Source of the DNA: Sceloporus undulatus
Lineage: Eukaryota; Chordata; Lepidosauria; Squamata; Phrynosomatidae
Assembly (NCBI RefSeq): GCF_019175285.1
Contig: NC_056527.1
Location: 104,150,377-104,214,376, forward strand
DNA: 64,000 nt
Reading direction: 5' to 3'
A program made the position numbers and the translations under genes. Below the pieces are notes generated by a model. That model was not told where the DNA came from, made no database searches, and saw only the letters and a list, made by a program, of their open reading frames with translations. Below are positions 11,899-36,534 of the stretch, piece after piece. Numbering within the stretch: position 1 is the stretch's first letter; each line of letters starts with the position of its first letter.

Positions 11899-12399
11899 CA
11901 ATATCAGCTTGTTTTTTACCCTTTCCCAAAGAGGTAGGGGCCTGTTACAGCTCCTGTATGTCACAGGGAAGAGGTTCATATAGTAGAAAGTACACAGAGT
12001 CCGGATGAGACTTATTCACACTGTACTTTAGAGCAACACTCCCCTCCCTCTTACACTTTGCTTCTTTTTAGAATGGCTCTCCATCTCTGCAGCAAGAGAC
12101 GTTCACAGACTAGGCTGAGGAGATAACTTCTTGTAATGTTTGCCTAGATATAAAATCCCCTTTAGGCAGAAAGCCAGCAGAGAAAGATGAGGGCTAGAAC
12201 AGAATCTTTATCCCAGCTCTATTTGTGCAGAATTGTTATCAGTATCTAACAAAATATATCCCTGCACAATTGCACACAGAAGAGGCATAGCCAACATCAC
12301 CATCCTCCACAAGCAAATGATGCCTAAATCTCTATCAAGATGAATATCTCTGCTCGTGGTCAAGCCTGGTTCTCAGTACTTAGCAGTGTCAACAAGGGG

Positions 12400-12690
12400 T
12401 GGGGAATCTGTGGCCCTCTTAACATTGTACCAAACTTCCATCAGCCCCAGCTAGTGACAATGGTAACTGTTGTGTGCCTTCAAGTAGACACAGATTTATG
12501 CTAGCCTGTTCATAGGGTCTTCTTGGCAAGATTTATTCAGAGGAAGTTTGCCACTACCTTTCCTCTTAGGGTAAAAAAGTTACTTGCCCTAGGCACCCAG
12601 TGGGTTTCCATGACAGCAGAAATTCGCACCCTGGTCTTGGGAGTCCTAGTCCAACACTCAAACCATTACACCACACTAGTGTTGCCTACC
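12400..12690 (-). repeat. MITE fragment abutted by a full-length tRNA-derived SINE (reverse)
   Basis: ggtggggaatctgtggccct to ccagctagtgacaatgg (12400-12467) is half of a MITE. A SINE in reverse follows at once, from gttgtgtgccttcaagtag to the tRNA-like head caaaccattacaccacacta. It lies in the probable TEAD2 3' UTR or just past it. Confidence 0.75.
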
Positions 12691-13288
12691 CTGATGAATC
12701 TTCACCTGCACTCTGACATGGAGAAACAGACTTACTGTCTTGTTTTTTGTTTCGTGAGAATTAATGGTCAGATACACTCTTCAACCATTTTCTAAAACGG
12801 GCGTACTAGGAAATGTGTTCCAGTTTGTTACAATGGAGTGGTTAAAAGCCCAGGAGAGGTAATGGCAGCTGCAGTGTGAGGTCAACTATTGTTCCACATA
12901 CAGAAGTCAACTGATGAGACAAAACTCATTTCGTGAGCATGGCTGCTCTGAATGAATGACCATGTTGACTAAGATGTTGCCATGGATATAAGACCGGCCA
13001 CTGAATAATAGCAGTGGTTAAGGTTTCAGCCTAGAACCTGTTCTTGTAGGCCATTAGGAAGACAAACATCATCTTGCATAAGCAGATGGAGCCCAAATCT
13101 CTTCCAAGGTGAACATCACTGGCAAACACAGCAGTTGGTAGCCCAACGATTGTCAAGGAAAAGAAAAACCATTCTCAGAGAAGGTCTCATGGCACCTCAT
13201 CCAACCAGTTCAAAAGAGGCTGTAGCTGGAGTATCAGAGAGGAAGGCGAGTGGCTTGATGCTAAGAGTGGCAAGGTAAAAACCGTTCA

Positions 13289-25549
<12,261 letters not shown>

Positions 25550-26576
25550 CTGAGGAGAAAGCAAAGAAAAAGGAAGAGATTACATTGAGTCATGATTTAG
25601 TGGAGCTGATTTCAATAGACTGTAAGACAAGGTCTCATATGCCATTATTTATATACCCAGGCGGCAGTCCACAACCATGGGTCCCCAGCTCTAATCCAAC
25701 CACAATTCTCATTTTCCCTGTTTGCTGGCCAAGATGCCTCAAGATGGAAGAAGTTGCAGTCCAATCTTATTTGGAGTCAGGCGATCATGAACCAGGGTCT
25801 TAGATAGCTGAACTAGAAAGATCGTTGCCCACATGCATCCTTGCAAAGCCATTGCCAGTTACAAAGCAGGACATGGTACTAGAGGTGGCTTCAAAGTTAC
25901 TTTTTTTGGCACTACTGCTTCAGATGATCATGCAGGAGAAGTCTGGGAGTTGTCCAAGTAACTAACCAAAGGTGGCCCAATGGCCTTTAAGACAGATTTA
26001 TGCACTCAAAAACATGACAACAATGAGAGAATGTTAGGAGAATGGATGTATATATGTGTAGGGGGGGAAATGTTAGCCTTGGTTGTAGTACTTAATCTTG
26101 TGCAAAGCATATGTTCAGAGGCACCCTGTTCCCTAATTGTAGTAGACTCTGAAACACTATTTTGCAACTGGATCTATACAGTGGACCTCAGGGTTCAGCT
26201 AAAAATGTAAAACAATCCACATCAGAGTTTGGAAAAGCCATTGGTCATGCTGGTTGAGAGGGTCTGCTGTAGCTGTTGTTCAATAGAATAACCTTTTCAA
26301 GCTTTACTCTGGCTCCATACTACCCTGGCCCCTGGTCAGCCATATTTTGAAATGAGCAACAGCTGTAACCGCTAGTAAATATGAGTCCTTCCACACTACC
26401 AGAGACAGGAAAAGGGTTCTTTAGCAGACATAAACAACACCCTTTGCTCGCCTTAACAGGATGAACAGAAACCACTGTTGGAATTCTCCTCTTAGTAGGT
26501 ATCTCAGAAGGTCTATACTACAGTATATGCCTGTGATTTGGCTCACTCCCCCAAAGGAAAAATCATAACCAACTGA

Positions 26577-26732
26577 TGCCTCATCCGCACTGCAGAAATA
26601 ATTTGGGTTGACACCACTTTTACTGCCCTGGCTCAGTGCTATGGAATTCTGGGAATGATAGTTGGTTGTGGCTACTGCAGTTAAAGTGATGTCAAACCAG
26701 ATTATTTCTGCAGTGCAGATGCAGCCTGAATT
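26577..26732. mobile_element. Palindromic MITE, 'gcagaaataatccagtttga' family
   Basis: Left arm cactgcagaaataatttggg and right arm aaccagattatttctgcagtg mirror each other. The centre is deleted compared with the copy at 31984-32215. Confidence 0.75.
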
Positions 26733-27039
26733 GCATTCATGGATGGGGATAAAGAGAGAAGCTTTTCTTGTTTGGGGAAGAAGAGGCTGGGGTACCTAGA
26801 GGCATCATTTGAAGGGTATCAGTTCCTTGCTAGGAAGAAGAGGGGGATAGTCAAATATCTCTATGTTTTTGTTGTTTATACTGGTATAACATTTGTGTAA
26901 GATTAGTTAATGCTTTCATGAACCTGTTAAAATTAATAAAGAATTGGATTTGTCTATAATAAGCCCCCATTTGTGAAAGGTAACTAAGAGGAGCATGGAA
27001 AAAATGAATTAAATGGAAGTGGGGAAGGTAGCAGTCCTG

Positions 27040-27184
27040 GAGTCTCCCTCCTTGGAGGTCTTTAAACAGAGGCTGGATGGCCATCTGTCCGGGATGCTTT
27101 GATTGTGATTTCCTGCACGGCAGGGGGTTGGACTGGATGGCCCTTGTGGTCTCTTCCAACTCTGTGATTCTATGATTCTATGAC
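27040..27184 (+). mobile_element. CR1 LINE 3' end
   Basis: ccttggaggtctttaaacag, ggctggatggccatctgtcc, then gtctcttccaactctgtgat and a terminal attctatga repeat. This is the diagnostic CR1 3' end. It is strongly 5' truncated. Confidence 0.85.
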
Positions 27185-27421
27185 CCTGCTTACAGACAAG
27201 ATAAAAGAACCATGGAAGTCAATTGTTGAAGTTGCTGATGAAAACAATGACATTTATTTGTAAAACCCATTCCAACTTACAGTTGTTACTCCAAGGCTAA
27301 CCCAGTTTTTTTAGGAAGGAAAAGAAAGAGGATAAAAGGCCACAGACTGACCACTGCCCATCCCTAGTGCATGCATAATACAACATTCGGAAAAGTATAA
27401 AGTTGGAGACAAGCAAAAAAT

Positions 27422-27642
27422 ACAGTGGGTTTGATTCCAGGAACTCCCATAGATACAAACTCTGGATGTTTATGTCCCATTAAATACAAAGGATAGTAAC
27501 ATGGTTATCCTTATACAAAAGGGCAAAATCAAGCTTTTTGGAATACCTTTACTATCTGGAATGTATACATTTTGTGAATATTTTCATGTGGTAGATGCTT
27601 GGCTCTGTGGATAAAAAAATCCACGGATACAGAGGGTTGAGC
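27422..27642. mobile_element. pogo/Tigger-like MITE
   Basis: It runs from cagtgggtttgattccagga through gtcccattaaatacaaagga to aaaatccacggatacagagg. Same family as the element at 60648-60865, opposite orientation. Confidence 0.55.
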
Positions 27643-28867
27643 TCAAACTTTTGCAAAGAACAAAACAAGTCTGCCTCTCCTCCCAATCCAGCATGCAACA
27701 ATTAAGTTTCCTCTAGAGAAATCAGATCACTCAAAGGAAAGAATGAAAAGAAAAACCACAGGTCTCTTTCTCCCTGTCTTGCCCCACTTCACTGCTCCCT
27801 GTCAAGTCAAAACCCAGTTTCTTTGCCTGGTTACTCCAGTTCCAGTGACCCCTGGGAGCACAGTTCAGCAGTGAGACAAAGAAACCTTCCAGCATGGATT
27901 ATATCTTGCATTAAAGACAGGAAGGGGGTTGGCTCTTTTAATCTGTGATCAGATTCCCTCCTTCCCTCCCCCCAAAGCAAATTGTAGGCCTTGGGTTTCC
28001 TTTTCCCCAGGGCCACAAGGCTTCCAAACAGCTGCAACCTACCCAGACGGATAAAACTTTGCTCGAAGAAAAGACACTTCCCTGGCGTAAGATTAATCAC
28101 AACCACCAGCTTCCTCAGAGCCGAGCCAAGGACAAGCAACTGTGGAAGTTAAAACAACTGATTTTTGTTTTGCTTGGGCCCTGAGGTTTTCCTCTGCTTT
28201 TGATACTGATTTGAAAACAGCTGGGCAAATGTTCTTTTATGACAAACTTCCTTTTTCTACACACACAAAAGCCCATAGGGAACAGCTTCCTTCAGGTTGC
28301 ACTCTTCCTGGGAGTGTTTCCCACCCTGTTGGGTTTCCTGTTTCTGCCACTGCAATCTTGAAACCACTTATACATAAGTGATTTTCAAACCACAGCCTGG
28401 TTTTGGGAAAGCAAGCCACAGAAAGATCTGGAACAAAAGCAACTGTACAACCAAAAAAAAGAAAAGAAAAGAAAAATGAAAAGAAAAGAAAAAGAAAGAT
28501 GCCTTGCAAACATTTGACAGACACACGAATACTCTAAAAGCATAAAGGTTTACAGTCTTAAAGGCAAATGTTTTCCAAACAGTAGCGCAACAACAACAAC
28601 AAACATCATTAGAACTAATGACAGGGAGGAAGGTAAGAGAACAGAACTGGATCCATCATGAGAATCATCTTCATAAATGTCTAGGTTAAGAACAATCACT
28701 GGACAAAACAAAACAGAAGGGCTTTGGTGAAGAAATAAGAGACTTTCTGATTGTACCTTTAACCGACATCCCAACTGAACAGACAGCCCCAAATCTGTTG
28801 ATTTGCTGTATCTCTGCACAAGTACAGAAGAGAAGATGGGGACTACTACTACAGAATTGGAAAGATG

Positions 28868-28988
28868 AAACCCACAGGGTGGACCTTGGGTGAGTCACAC
28901 ACTCTCAGCCCCAGAAAACCCCATAATAGGTTTGTTTAGGGTCTCGCTAAGTCTGGAAAGGACTTGAAGGCATACAACAACAAAAAGC
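28868..28988 (+). repeat. tRNA-derived SINE, forward, head missing
   Basis: ccacagggtggaccttgggt, gagtcacacactctcagccc, and the tail gacttgaaggcatacaacaa. A 5'-truncated copy. Confidence 0.85.
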
Positions 28989-29239
28989 CTACTTGACAGA
29001 AAAAGAATCAAATCTTGCAAGATATATTTATCAGCGGTTTTAGAGGCAGTTGTATAGGTAGCTGTTTATCACAAAGGATAAAAAAACACTTTTATACTGC
29101 AACTAGACAGAATTTTTTTTGGCAAAATAGAGTTGATTCTGTCTTTTATTTTTGTACTGTTAAGGTGATACAAAGAAAGTAACAGAGATATAGAAAGGTA
29201 GACATATCAGTAAAAAGTCTTGTGGACTAGTATTTTCAG

Positions 29240-29835
29240 TGGATTTGTTTGAAAGCAGCTATCAAGTTAAAAAGAGAATGAATTCATTTGAGACGTGGTG
29301 CTGGAGAAGAGTGCTGAGGATACCATGGACAGCAAAAAGAACAAATAGGTGGGTGCTAGAACATAGCCATAATAATACAGTTGGAAGAGACCATAAGGGC
29401 CATCCAGTCCAATGCGCCACCATCCAGGAAGACACACTGAAAGGACTCCTGACAGATGGCCATCCAGCCTCTGATTAAAAACCTTCAAAGAATAAGACTC
29501 CACCACAATCTAGGGCAGCATATTCCACTGTCAAACAGTTCTTACCACCAGGAAGTTCTTCCTAAACAGATGGAGCCTGGAGGCAAAAATGACTAAACTG
29601 AAGATGCCATACTTTGGTGACATCATGAGAAGACTTGACTCATTAGAGAAGACAGTAATGCTTGGAAAAGTGGAGGGAATTAGAAAGAGATGAAGACCAC
29701 ATGCTAGATGGAGGGACTCAATTAAGGAGGTCACAGATATGAAACTGCAGAAACTGGAAAGAGTAGTGGAGGATAAGGTGTCTTGGAGATGTCTCATCCA
29801 CAGGGTCTCCATTAGTCAAGACCAGCTCAAGGGTG
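29240..29835 (+). mobile_element. BovB (RTE) LINE C-terminal fragment split by CR1
   Basis: Translated pieces carry the BovB reverse-transcriptase C-terminus: SFETWCWRRVLRIPWTAKRT on the left, and after the insertion MTKLKMPYFGDIMRRLDSLE-type sequence and a VEDKVSWRCLIHRVSISQD-type end. It is 5' truncated and interrupted by a CR1 fragment at about 29364-29570, so it is dead. Confidence 0.85.
29364..29570 (-). mobile_element. CR1 LINE 3' end inserted in BovB
   Basis: In reverse: cagttggaagagaccataag, ggccatccagtccaatgcgc, agatggccatccagcctctg, and aggaagttcttcctaa. The insertion is younger than the BovB copy it interrupts. Confidence 0.85.
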
Positions 29836-29864
29836 ATTAACAACAACCACAAATACAATTAAAA

Positions 29865-30069
29865 GAGTCAGCGTGGCATAGTGTTGGACTACAATTCTGG
29901 GGACCAGAGTTTGATTCAGCCATGAAACCCTCTTGGACAAGTCACATGCTCTAAGCCTCAAGGGAAGACAATCGCAGACCTCCTCTGAACAAATCTTACC
30001 AAGAAAACCCCATGATAGGTTCATGTTAGGGTTGCCATAAGCTCCAAGTCAGAAACAACTTGAAGTCAC

Positions 30070-30105
<36 letters not shown>
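29865..30105 (+). repeat. tRNA-derived SINE, forward, with long (AAC)n tail
   Basis: Head agtcagcgtggcatagtgtt, tail agaaacaacttgaagtcaca, then about eleven caa units. The long clean tail suggests a fairly young copy or repeat expansion. Confidence 0.9.
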
Positions 30106-31983
30106 TGCAAGCTGAAGTGTGTGAGAGGCACTGGTTACTTTTAACATTTCCAAGCATCCTTCATTTCTTTCTGCTGTGTGCTGACAATACTCTGGTTTTG
30201 CAGCACTATGCTATTTGATTATATATTTAGGATAAGCCTATGATTAGGAAATGAAAATTGCAGTACAGTTTATAAGGAAGAGAGTACATCTTGTTCTCCT
30301 CACTAATTTTAGTGGGATTTACTTTTGTGAGTAGGGCATTCATTTTACTTGTATCCCAGCATGTAAGATTCCTTTTCATTCTGATAACAACCCTGTAAAG
30401 CAGATGGGATGGAGAAATAATGATTTGACTAAAATGACAGAGTAAAATTTATGGCCAAATGGGGTTTAGAACTTGTATCTTCCCAATCCTACTGGGACAC
30501 TTTACTACATCACTCTTTAAAGACTGGAGTACAGTTACATACTTGCATGACTTAGGTCCTATGCAGACTTGACTGGAAGAATGCCAATTTTTACTTTCCA
30601 CCTATGCAAATAATTGGCTGACAAATTTTAATATCCATAAACAGTTCAGAGACAGTTCTAACAGACTCTAAAAATTAGGATCATTCTAGGCTAAATCCAG
30701 AAGCTGGAAAAGTGGCCTACTATTCTCAAAATTCCCCAGCAGACACATCCACTGGCCATAATGGCTAATGGATTATGGGGACTGCAACCCAAAAGAAAAA
30801 ACTCTCAAGTTCTGATTAATCCTCTGTAAAGGTATTTTTTAAAAAAGCACAGCATTTAAGTTGCAGCAGTTGTTGTTGGAACAAAGTATTTTAATAAATA
30901 GTTAAAAAAAAACAACCCCAAGGCTGTCTCTTCTAGGCTGTTTTCAAAACCTGGAGATAAAATTCACTGAGCGCAGCTGGCTTTTGCAAGGTCTGCTCTG
31001 AAGAAATGCCAACATAGATTTGCTCCTGCAAAACTGAGCAGATTTTTTAAATTTATTTTTAGAAAGCTCTGATGAACACTGTATAGATTTGAAAAGTCTC
31101 CTCTCTTTAAGGGATTCTGGACTTTCAGTTGAAAAAGCTAAGATTCTGCAAGGCAGACATGTTGCAGACTAGAGACAAGAAAGACCAGTCGCAGATGGCT
31201 ATGTAAGAATGTCTGAAATCTCTCTGATGCAGGGTTTTGATTTGTTTTCTCCCTATTAAAGTTTTTTTTTTTTAAAAAAAGATAAGTTGCAGAGGAGGTT
31301 AAGAAAAACGAGTTCCTTCTGCCCTCCACAAAGCAAGAATGGGCCCCAACCTTATCCTGTAATCTGAGTAACACATGCACCCATGTGAAAGGTCATGTTT
31401 GTTTTTGGAACAAGTCACATCAAGGTCTTGTGCAAATGGAGACTGCTATATCCAAGTCTCTCTCTGTTATATGCCTTTCCTTGCATGCAGACACTACAAA
31501 TGCAAAAAAGGCCAAAGCACATTCACCTTACAAAGCCTGTCCATCCATTTTCACATCCACAGAACAGGCACAAAGATTACCAGTATCCCCAATAACACCA
31601 TCTACTCTCCAGATGTTACTTCTGTTAGTAAAGGGGAGAATTGAGATTCCAGCCCCACCAGCAACAAGCTAAATACAAACCAGGCTCTGGAGGGTTTGTT
31701 TATTTTTTTAAAAAAATAAGCCATGCTGCCATCTCAAACTATCCTTTTGTCCCCAGTAACTATAAGCAGGAAATCGACTCTTGTAAAACGCTTTTCCTCC
31801 CTCTACTTGAAAGGCCTTGGGTGAAATGGGTGTGAAAAGAAATGGAACAAACAAGAATAGGAAGAAAGTAGATCAGGATTTACTAGCAGACTACTGGGTA
31901 GATCCTCACAGGTTCACAGTAGATCTACAAGGATTTCTGACTCTCAGTTGCTGAACACCAAGAACACAAAAGGCAGCAGTCCT

Positions 31984-32215
31984 GAGGCTGTATCCGTACC
32001 TCAGAAGTAATCCAGTCTGAACCCACTTTAACTGCCAGGCTCACTGTGATAGAATCTTGGGGATTTGTAGTTTGTTGTGGCACTAGAGCTCTCTGGCAGA
32101 GAAGGCTAAATGTCTCACAAAACTACAGTTCCAAGAATCCCATAGCACTGAGCCATGGCAGTTAAAGTGGTGTCAAACTGGATTATTTCTGCCTTACAGA
32201 TGCACTTTATGTGCC
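31984..32215. mobile_element. Palindromic MITE, near full length
   Basis: Left arm agtaatccagtctgaaccca and ctttaactgccaggctcact are mirrored by agtgagccatggcagttaaa-type and actggattatttctgcctta. Between them lies agagctctctggcagagaag. It is a good reference copy of the family. Confidence 0.8.
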
Positions 32216-32589
32216 AATTCTCTGTCTAGACTAGCCCTATCATTAGGCAGAGGTGGATTGTCTTAGTATCTGATACCAGAAAGAAAGATCAGTGGCCCTC
32301 CAGCTATTCCTCTTAAGCTCATGGCTTTTCCACTGTTGGAGAACAGAACAGTATATACAGTATATCACAGGCATTCTCTCAATTTCCCTAGCCTACAATG
32401 GAAGGAACTTTCCCATTTGCAGGGCTGAAATAAGGTTCAGCCACCAGTCCAGTTGATTTCAATTTGTGGAACGGGGAGCAGTCACCATTTTGCCCTTCAC
32501 CGCAGTAAACAAAATGGCTTGGATTAAGCATGTCTCTCTCCCCAGCCTCAGTGTTTCTCAAATACAAAATGGGATCCTACTTAAGATTG

Positions 32590-32715
32590 GGTGTTGTGTG
32601 CCTTCAAGTCATTTCCGACTTATGGCAACCCTAAGGTATGGGATTTTCTTGGCAAGGTTTGTTCAGTGGAGGTTTGCCATTGCCTCCCACTGAGGCAGAG
32701 AGTGTGCGACTTCCC
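32590..32715 (-). repeat. tRNA-derived SINE, reverse, truncated
   Basis: gtgttgtgtgccttcaagtc, atttccgacttatggcaacc, and ctgaggcagagagtgtgcga. Head missing. Confidence 0.88.
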
Positions 32716-33032
32716 TGTTCCTTAAATTTGCAAGTGAAAGGAACACTGCAGTATCGTGTCTTGGCTTGAGTTACTGGATTCATAGCTTTCAATAAAGAAG
32801 GTCCTTTAACCAGATCACAGGGCTGTTCTGCAGACCCATTTCACAGGTTGGTGCTGGAATTCATGATCTATACTAATTCATATGCAGATTTGAATATGTA
32901 CTCCCTGGTTCAAAGAAAATTGGCTCCATTCCCTTAACCACAATTTTGCATTTGGTTCCTCCAACTTGACGGTCTGAAGGTTTCTCTGACAATTTATCTA
33001 TACTACACCAGTTTAAAACCACTTGAAATTTA

Positions 33033-33262
33033 TTGTTGTGTGTCTTCAAGTCATTTCCTACATACAGCAACCCTAAAGTGAACCTATCATGGGGTTTTCT
33101 TGGCAAGTATCTTCACAGAGGATTTGCCATGGTCATCCTCTGTAGCTGAGAAACTGTGACTTGGCCAAGGGCACCCAGTGGATTTCAGGGCCAAGCAGGG
33201 AATCAAACCCTAGTCTCCAGACTCATAGCCCATCACTTAAACCACTATGCTACACTGGCTTT
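33033..33262 (-). repeat. tRNA-derived SINE, reverse, full length
   Basis: It runs from gttgtgtgtcttcaagtcat to the reversed tRNA-like head aaccactatgctacactggc. Confidence 0.9.
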
Positions 33263-33274
33263 TTCACTTAAACA

Positions 33275-33553
33275 GCCATAGGCCAATGCTACAGAATCCT
33301 AGGATTTGTATTTGGCATGGTACTTCAGGCTTGCTGCTAGTTATTCCAGTGTGACATCACTTTAACTGTTACAGCTCCATCCTTTGGAATCCTGGAACTT
33401 GTAGTTTGTAGATACTCAGCCTCTACTATAGAGCCTAGTGCTGTAGTTCAGGAAGATCTTTCAAGAGGTACCTCATAAATTACACATCCTAGGATTCCAC
33501 AGAAGTGAGCCATAACATTAAGTGGTATCAAACTGCCATAACTGTGTAGTACA
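33275..33553. mobile_element. Diverged palindromic MITE
   Basis: ttccagtgtgacatcacttt with cctggaacttgtagtttgta on the left, and gagccataacattaagtggt with atcaaactgccataactgtg on the right. A worn member of the family at 31984. Confidence 0.5.
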
Positions 33554-34326
33554 GAAAGTACAGCCATACCTCAGTTTACAGATCCCATGACAAAGAAGTT
33601 CCTTTTTACAAAGTGTTTTTACATCTGCCCAGTCTCCCTTTCCTCTGTCTAGCTGGTAGATTTTTAGCAGCGTCAGTTTTGGGATAATAGTGAAAGAGGA
33701 CTGGATGATCACAAACATGCTGTCAGGTTGCAGCAACATGTCTGCAATAGACAGTGCAATAAAGTTTGAGTTGGGTTTCTATTTTAACTCATCCTACTGT
33801 AGTTATATATGCCTGCCTATAACAGGCAAGGTAAATAGCTGCTGCCTCTTCAGTCCCTTACTGACCATGTATGAATAGCAAAACAGAGAGGAATGGGGAA
33901 AGCAGACAAACCTGCTTCACTAGCTACCCTCTAGCATGTTAAAAAACAAAACTAAAACCAAACCTCAGATCTCTTCTTTACACTACCAAATTAAAAATAA
34001 AAATCATAAGAAAAGTGTGATCTGGTGAACAACGAATTTATCTCTAGTGATTCGATTTTTTTACTTATGCAAGGATCACCTGACCTGACTGATTCATTTT
34101 ACATGTGCATAATGTGAGTTTGGGATAAAAGGTTTGCTGAAACATGTCAGAGTGCTCCTTTTTTGTGGCATAGGAACTTATCCCTATTTTTTCCATGTTA
34201 TTTCTGCCTCTGGTACCTTGAAGGTGTAATATATGTTACTTAGTTGAGTATACCTGTAGATCCCCAAAGAGTGAAGTTTGAGTGCACCTCACTTGAAGGC
34301 ACAGGGAAACACACTATAGCATAGAA

Positions 34327-34535
34327 CCTAAATACCTGAAAGCCACCAGCTCCTGTCTGCTCTTGGAAGCTAAGCAGGGTCAGCCTGTGTTAGGACCTGG
34401 ATGGGAGGTCAGCAATGAATCCCATATCCTGTGAGAGGAAGGAACTGGCAAAACTACCTCTGAAATTCCTTGCCTAAGAAAACCCTGTGCGGTTCATAGG
34501 GTCACTATAAATTGACAGGCAATTTGAAGACCCAT
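34327..34535 (+). repeat. 5S-rRNA-derived SINE, forward
   Basis: gctcttggaagctaagcagg and ctggatgggaggtcagcaat match the 5S rRNA control region. The tail ccctgtgcggttcatagggt is shared with the copy at 40814. Confidence 0.85.
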
Positions 34536-34654
34536 ATCCACAACTTGGAAGCTTTTATATACAATGCTTTCTGGCCTTTTGTATGAATAGGTTGTACTTG
34601 TGTTTTGTAGGCACAATTTACATTTCCGGATGCAAGATATTTTGTGCATATATG

Positions 34655-34875
34655 TACTCCAGCATGGCATAGTGATGTGAGTGTTGGACTACAACTCAAG
34701 AGACCCGGTTTCCATTCCCAGCTCAGCCATGAAACCCACTGGGTGACCTGGGGCAAGTCACACACTCTCAGCCTCTGGGGAAGGCAATGGTAAACCTCCT
34801 CTGCACAAATCTTGCCAAGAAAACCCCATGAAGGCCTTAAATCAGAAACGACTTGAAGGCACCCAACAACAATAG
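34655..34875 (+). repeat. tRNA-derived SINE, forward, full length
   Basis: Head ccagcatggcatagtgatgt, middle cccactgggtgacctggggc, tail aacgacttgaaggcacccaa. A 200-codon frame runs through its complement and is spurious. Confidence 0.92.
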
Positions 34876-36060
34876 ACTCCTGACCTAGTGTGAGGACCCT
34901 TATGGACCTTGGTCCAACCAAATACAGTAGCCTATCCCAGACCACCCACAAGACCAAAAATGGGCCTTGTTTTAGCCTATGTGGGTCTGGCTGATTCCTC
35001 ACTGATTTAGCCTTTCCCTTGTTAATAAATCTCCAAATCCTTGCATAGAGCAACAGAGCTAGGCTTCTTCTCCTCCTCATGATCCTACTTACTTCACAGC
35101 AAGGCAACCAATTGTGTTGGGTGGATTTAGTCCCAAAGAGATTAACCTGGAAGAGAGTTTGTTGACTCCTGAAAAGGGTGGGAATGTTTTAAAAAAGCCT
35201 TTCCTTTGGTGGCGGAAATTAGGAAGGAGTAAATCAAGGACGCGCCTCCCTTCCAGTAGAACACCCATGTTTCCCAGAATTGAACAAAGTACAATTCAGC
35301 AATAAACAAACAAACAAATAAATAAAACCCATTCACACCCTTTAATGAAAGCTCAGTAGCAAAGCCAACCCCCATTCACACAATACCCACCTAAACTATT
35401 GCACAAAAGGAAAGCCACACTGTTTTAGAGACCAACAGTTACCAGCCCCTGGGCTTCACTCCAAACAAAGAAAATCTGCAAGCACACAATCACAATTTCT
35501 TTTTTTTTTAAGGTGTGGTTTTCTCATCCCTTTTTGTTTCAGGCTTTCTGGTACAGAAACCTTTTGATAAAAATCAATGGGGGAAAAGGAAAAAAAATCT
35601 TTGTGAAAACTTTTTCTCAAACACATGTGAGGACTGGATGTTTTTATGTTTAAAGACAACTTTTGAAAACTCAGGTAAGCTAGGAAGAAACTCTGGTTAT
35701 TACTTCTTTTAAAAAATAGTTTAAATCCAGTCTGCAATCTAGAGACTCACAATCCATCCTCAAACCCTCCAACTCAACCCACCACCCCTTTTTGAACAAA
35801 TAAAACCAAAATTAAGAGTTTCCAAACAGGAAAATTAAGTGGCAAACATTTTTCCCTGCCTGCAATTGAAAGGCAATCCAATAAAAGAAGAAAAGCAATA
35901 ACAAACAAAAGAAAAAAGGAGAGAGGAGGAAAAAAAAGATGAAAGCCCAGCTAAAATATATTCTACAAAAATACATTGTTGCTCCAGATCTGCCTTGATC
36001 AGGAAACTGTAATTAATTCAAGGGAGAAAAAGAAAGAACAAACCCTTGGGAAAGGAGAAG

Positions 36061-36084
36061 GAGAGAGAGAGAGAGAGAGAGAGA
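36061..36084. repeat. (GA)n microsatellite beside the TEAD2 5' splice site
   Basis: Twelve ga units, 16 bases downstream (in minus-strand sense) of the donor of the non-coding TEAD2 exon. Confidence 0.95.
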
Positions 36085-36100
36085 AGATACTTTTACTTAC

Positions 36101-36300
36101 CTTGATAAGTTGCAAGTGGAAGTGAAAAAGGAAAGTTTTCCTGAACTTTGCTTTAGAGAAAAGAAAAGAAAAAGTGGTGGAGGAAAAAAAAGGGGGGGTG
36201 TTTAGAGAGAAAGAGTGGATTCAAGCTCTCCACCTCTAGGGTTAATTTTGGTTCTTCCAAGAGGTTCCTGCCCCCTTTTTGGGGTTTGGAAATGGGAAGC
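36101..36300 (-). other. TEAD2: Probable non-coding first exon of TEAD2 (5' edge estimated)
   Basis: The minus strand ends caacttatcaag followed by gtaagtaaaa, a strong donor. Joined to the acceptor at 25549 it gives an open frame with no ATG between an upstream stop and the exon-2 ATG, so it would be 5' UTR. The 36300 edge is a guess. Confidence 0.45.
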
Positions 36301-36309
36301 TATGGAAAG

Positions 36310-36424
36310 AGGCGGAATGCGCAAAAAGGGTGCAAGAGGCCTGCCTGGTATTTTGGAAGGGTGACAGTTTTCCTCTGGAATCCTTGGAATGAGGCAGAGG
36401 AATTAAATTAGCAGCAGTGACTCA
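36310..36424 (-). promoter_or_regulatory. TEAD2: TEAD2 promoter-proximal TEAD and AP-1 motifs
   Basis: ggaatg at 36314-36319 and again at 36386-36391 (TEAD/M-CAT core), and tgactca at 36418-36424 (AP-1/TRE). They lie just upstream of the proposed first exon. Motif occurrence only; binding is not shown. Confidence 0.35.
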
Positions 36425-36534
36425 GTTTTGCAGGAAGGGGGAGGAAAGGGAGGGCCTTTACAACAGGCCACACCACTACCCTCAGGAAAAGGTGGACCAG
36501 GGAAAGAGGAGGAGGTTGTACGAGACCTTTATTG

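Larger units (their letters stand above)
25550..36100 (-). other. TEAD2: First TEAD2 intron (5' UTR intron), repeat-rich
   Basis: A 10.5-kb intron between the non-coding first exon and the first coding exon. It holds most of the SINE, CR1, BovB and MITE insertions listed here. I recognised no other coding exon. Stretches near 25.9-26.5, 30.1-31.9 and 35.1-36.0 kb show nothing I can name. Confidence 0.6.

Noticed and set aside
34350-34420. 5S rRNA gene
   Set aside because: Only the internal control region is 5S-like; it is joined to the SINE tail and diverged.
34505-35107. 200-codon minus-strand frame
   Set aside because: It translates the complement of a SINE and its flanks; the same SINE peptide appears at several other copies.
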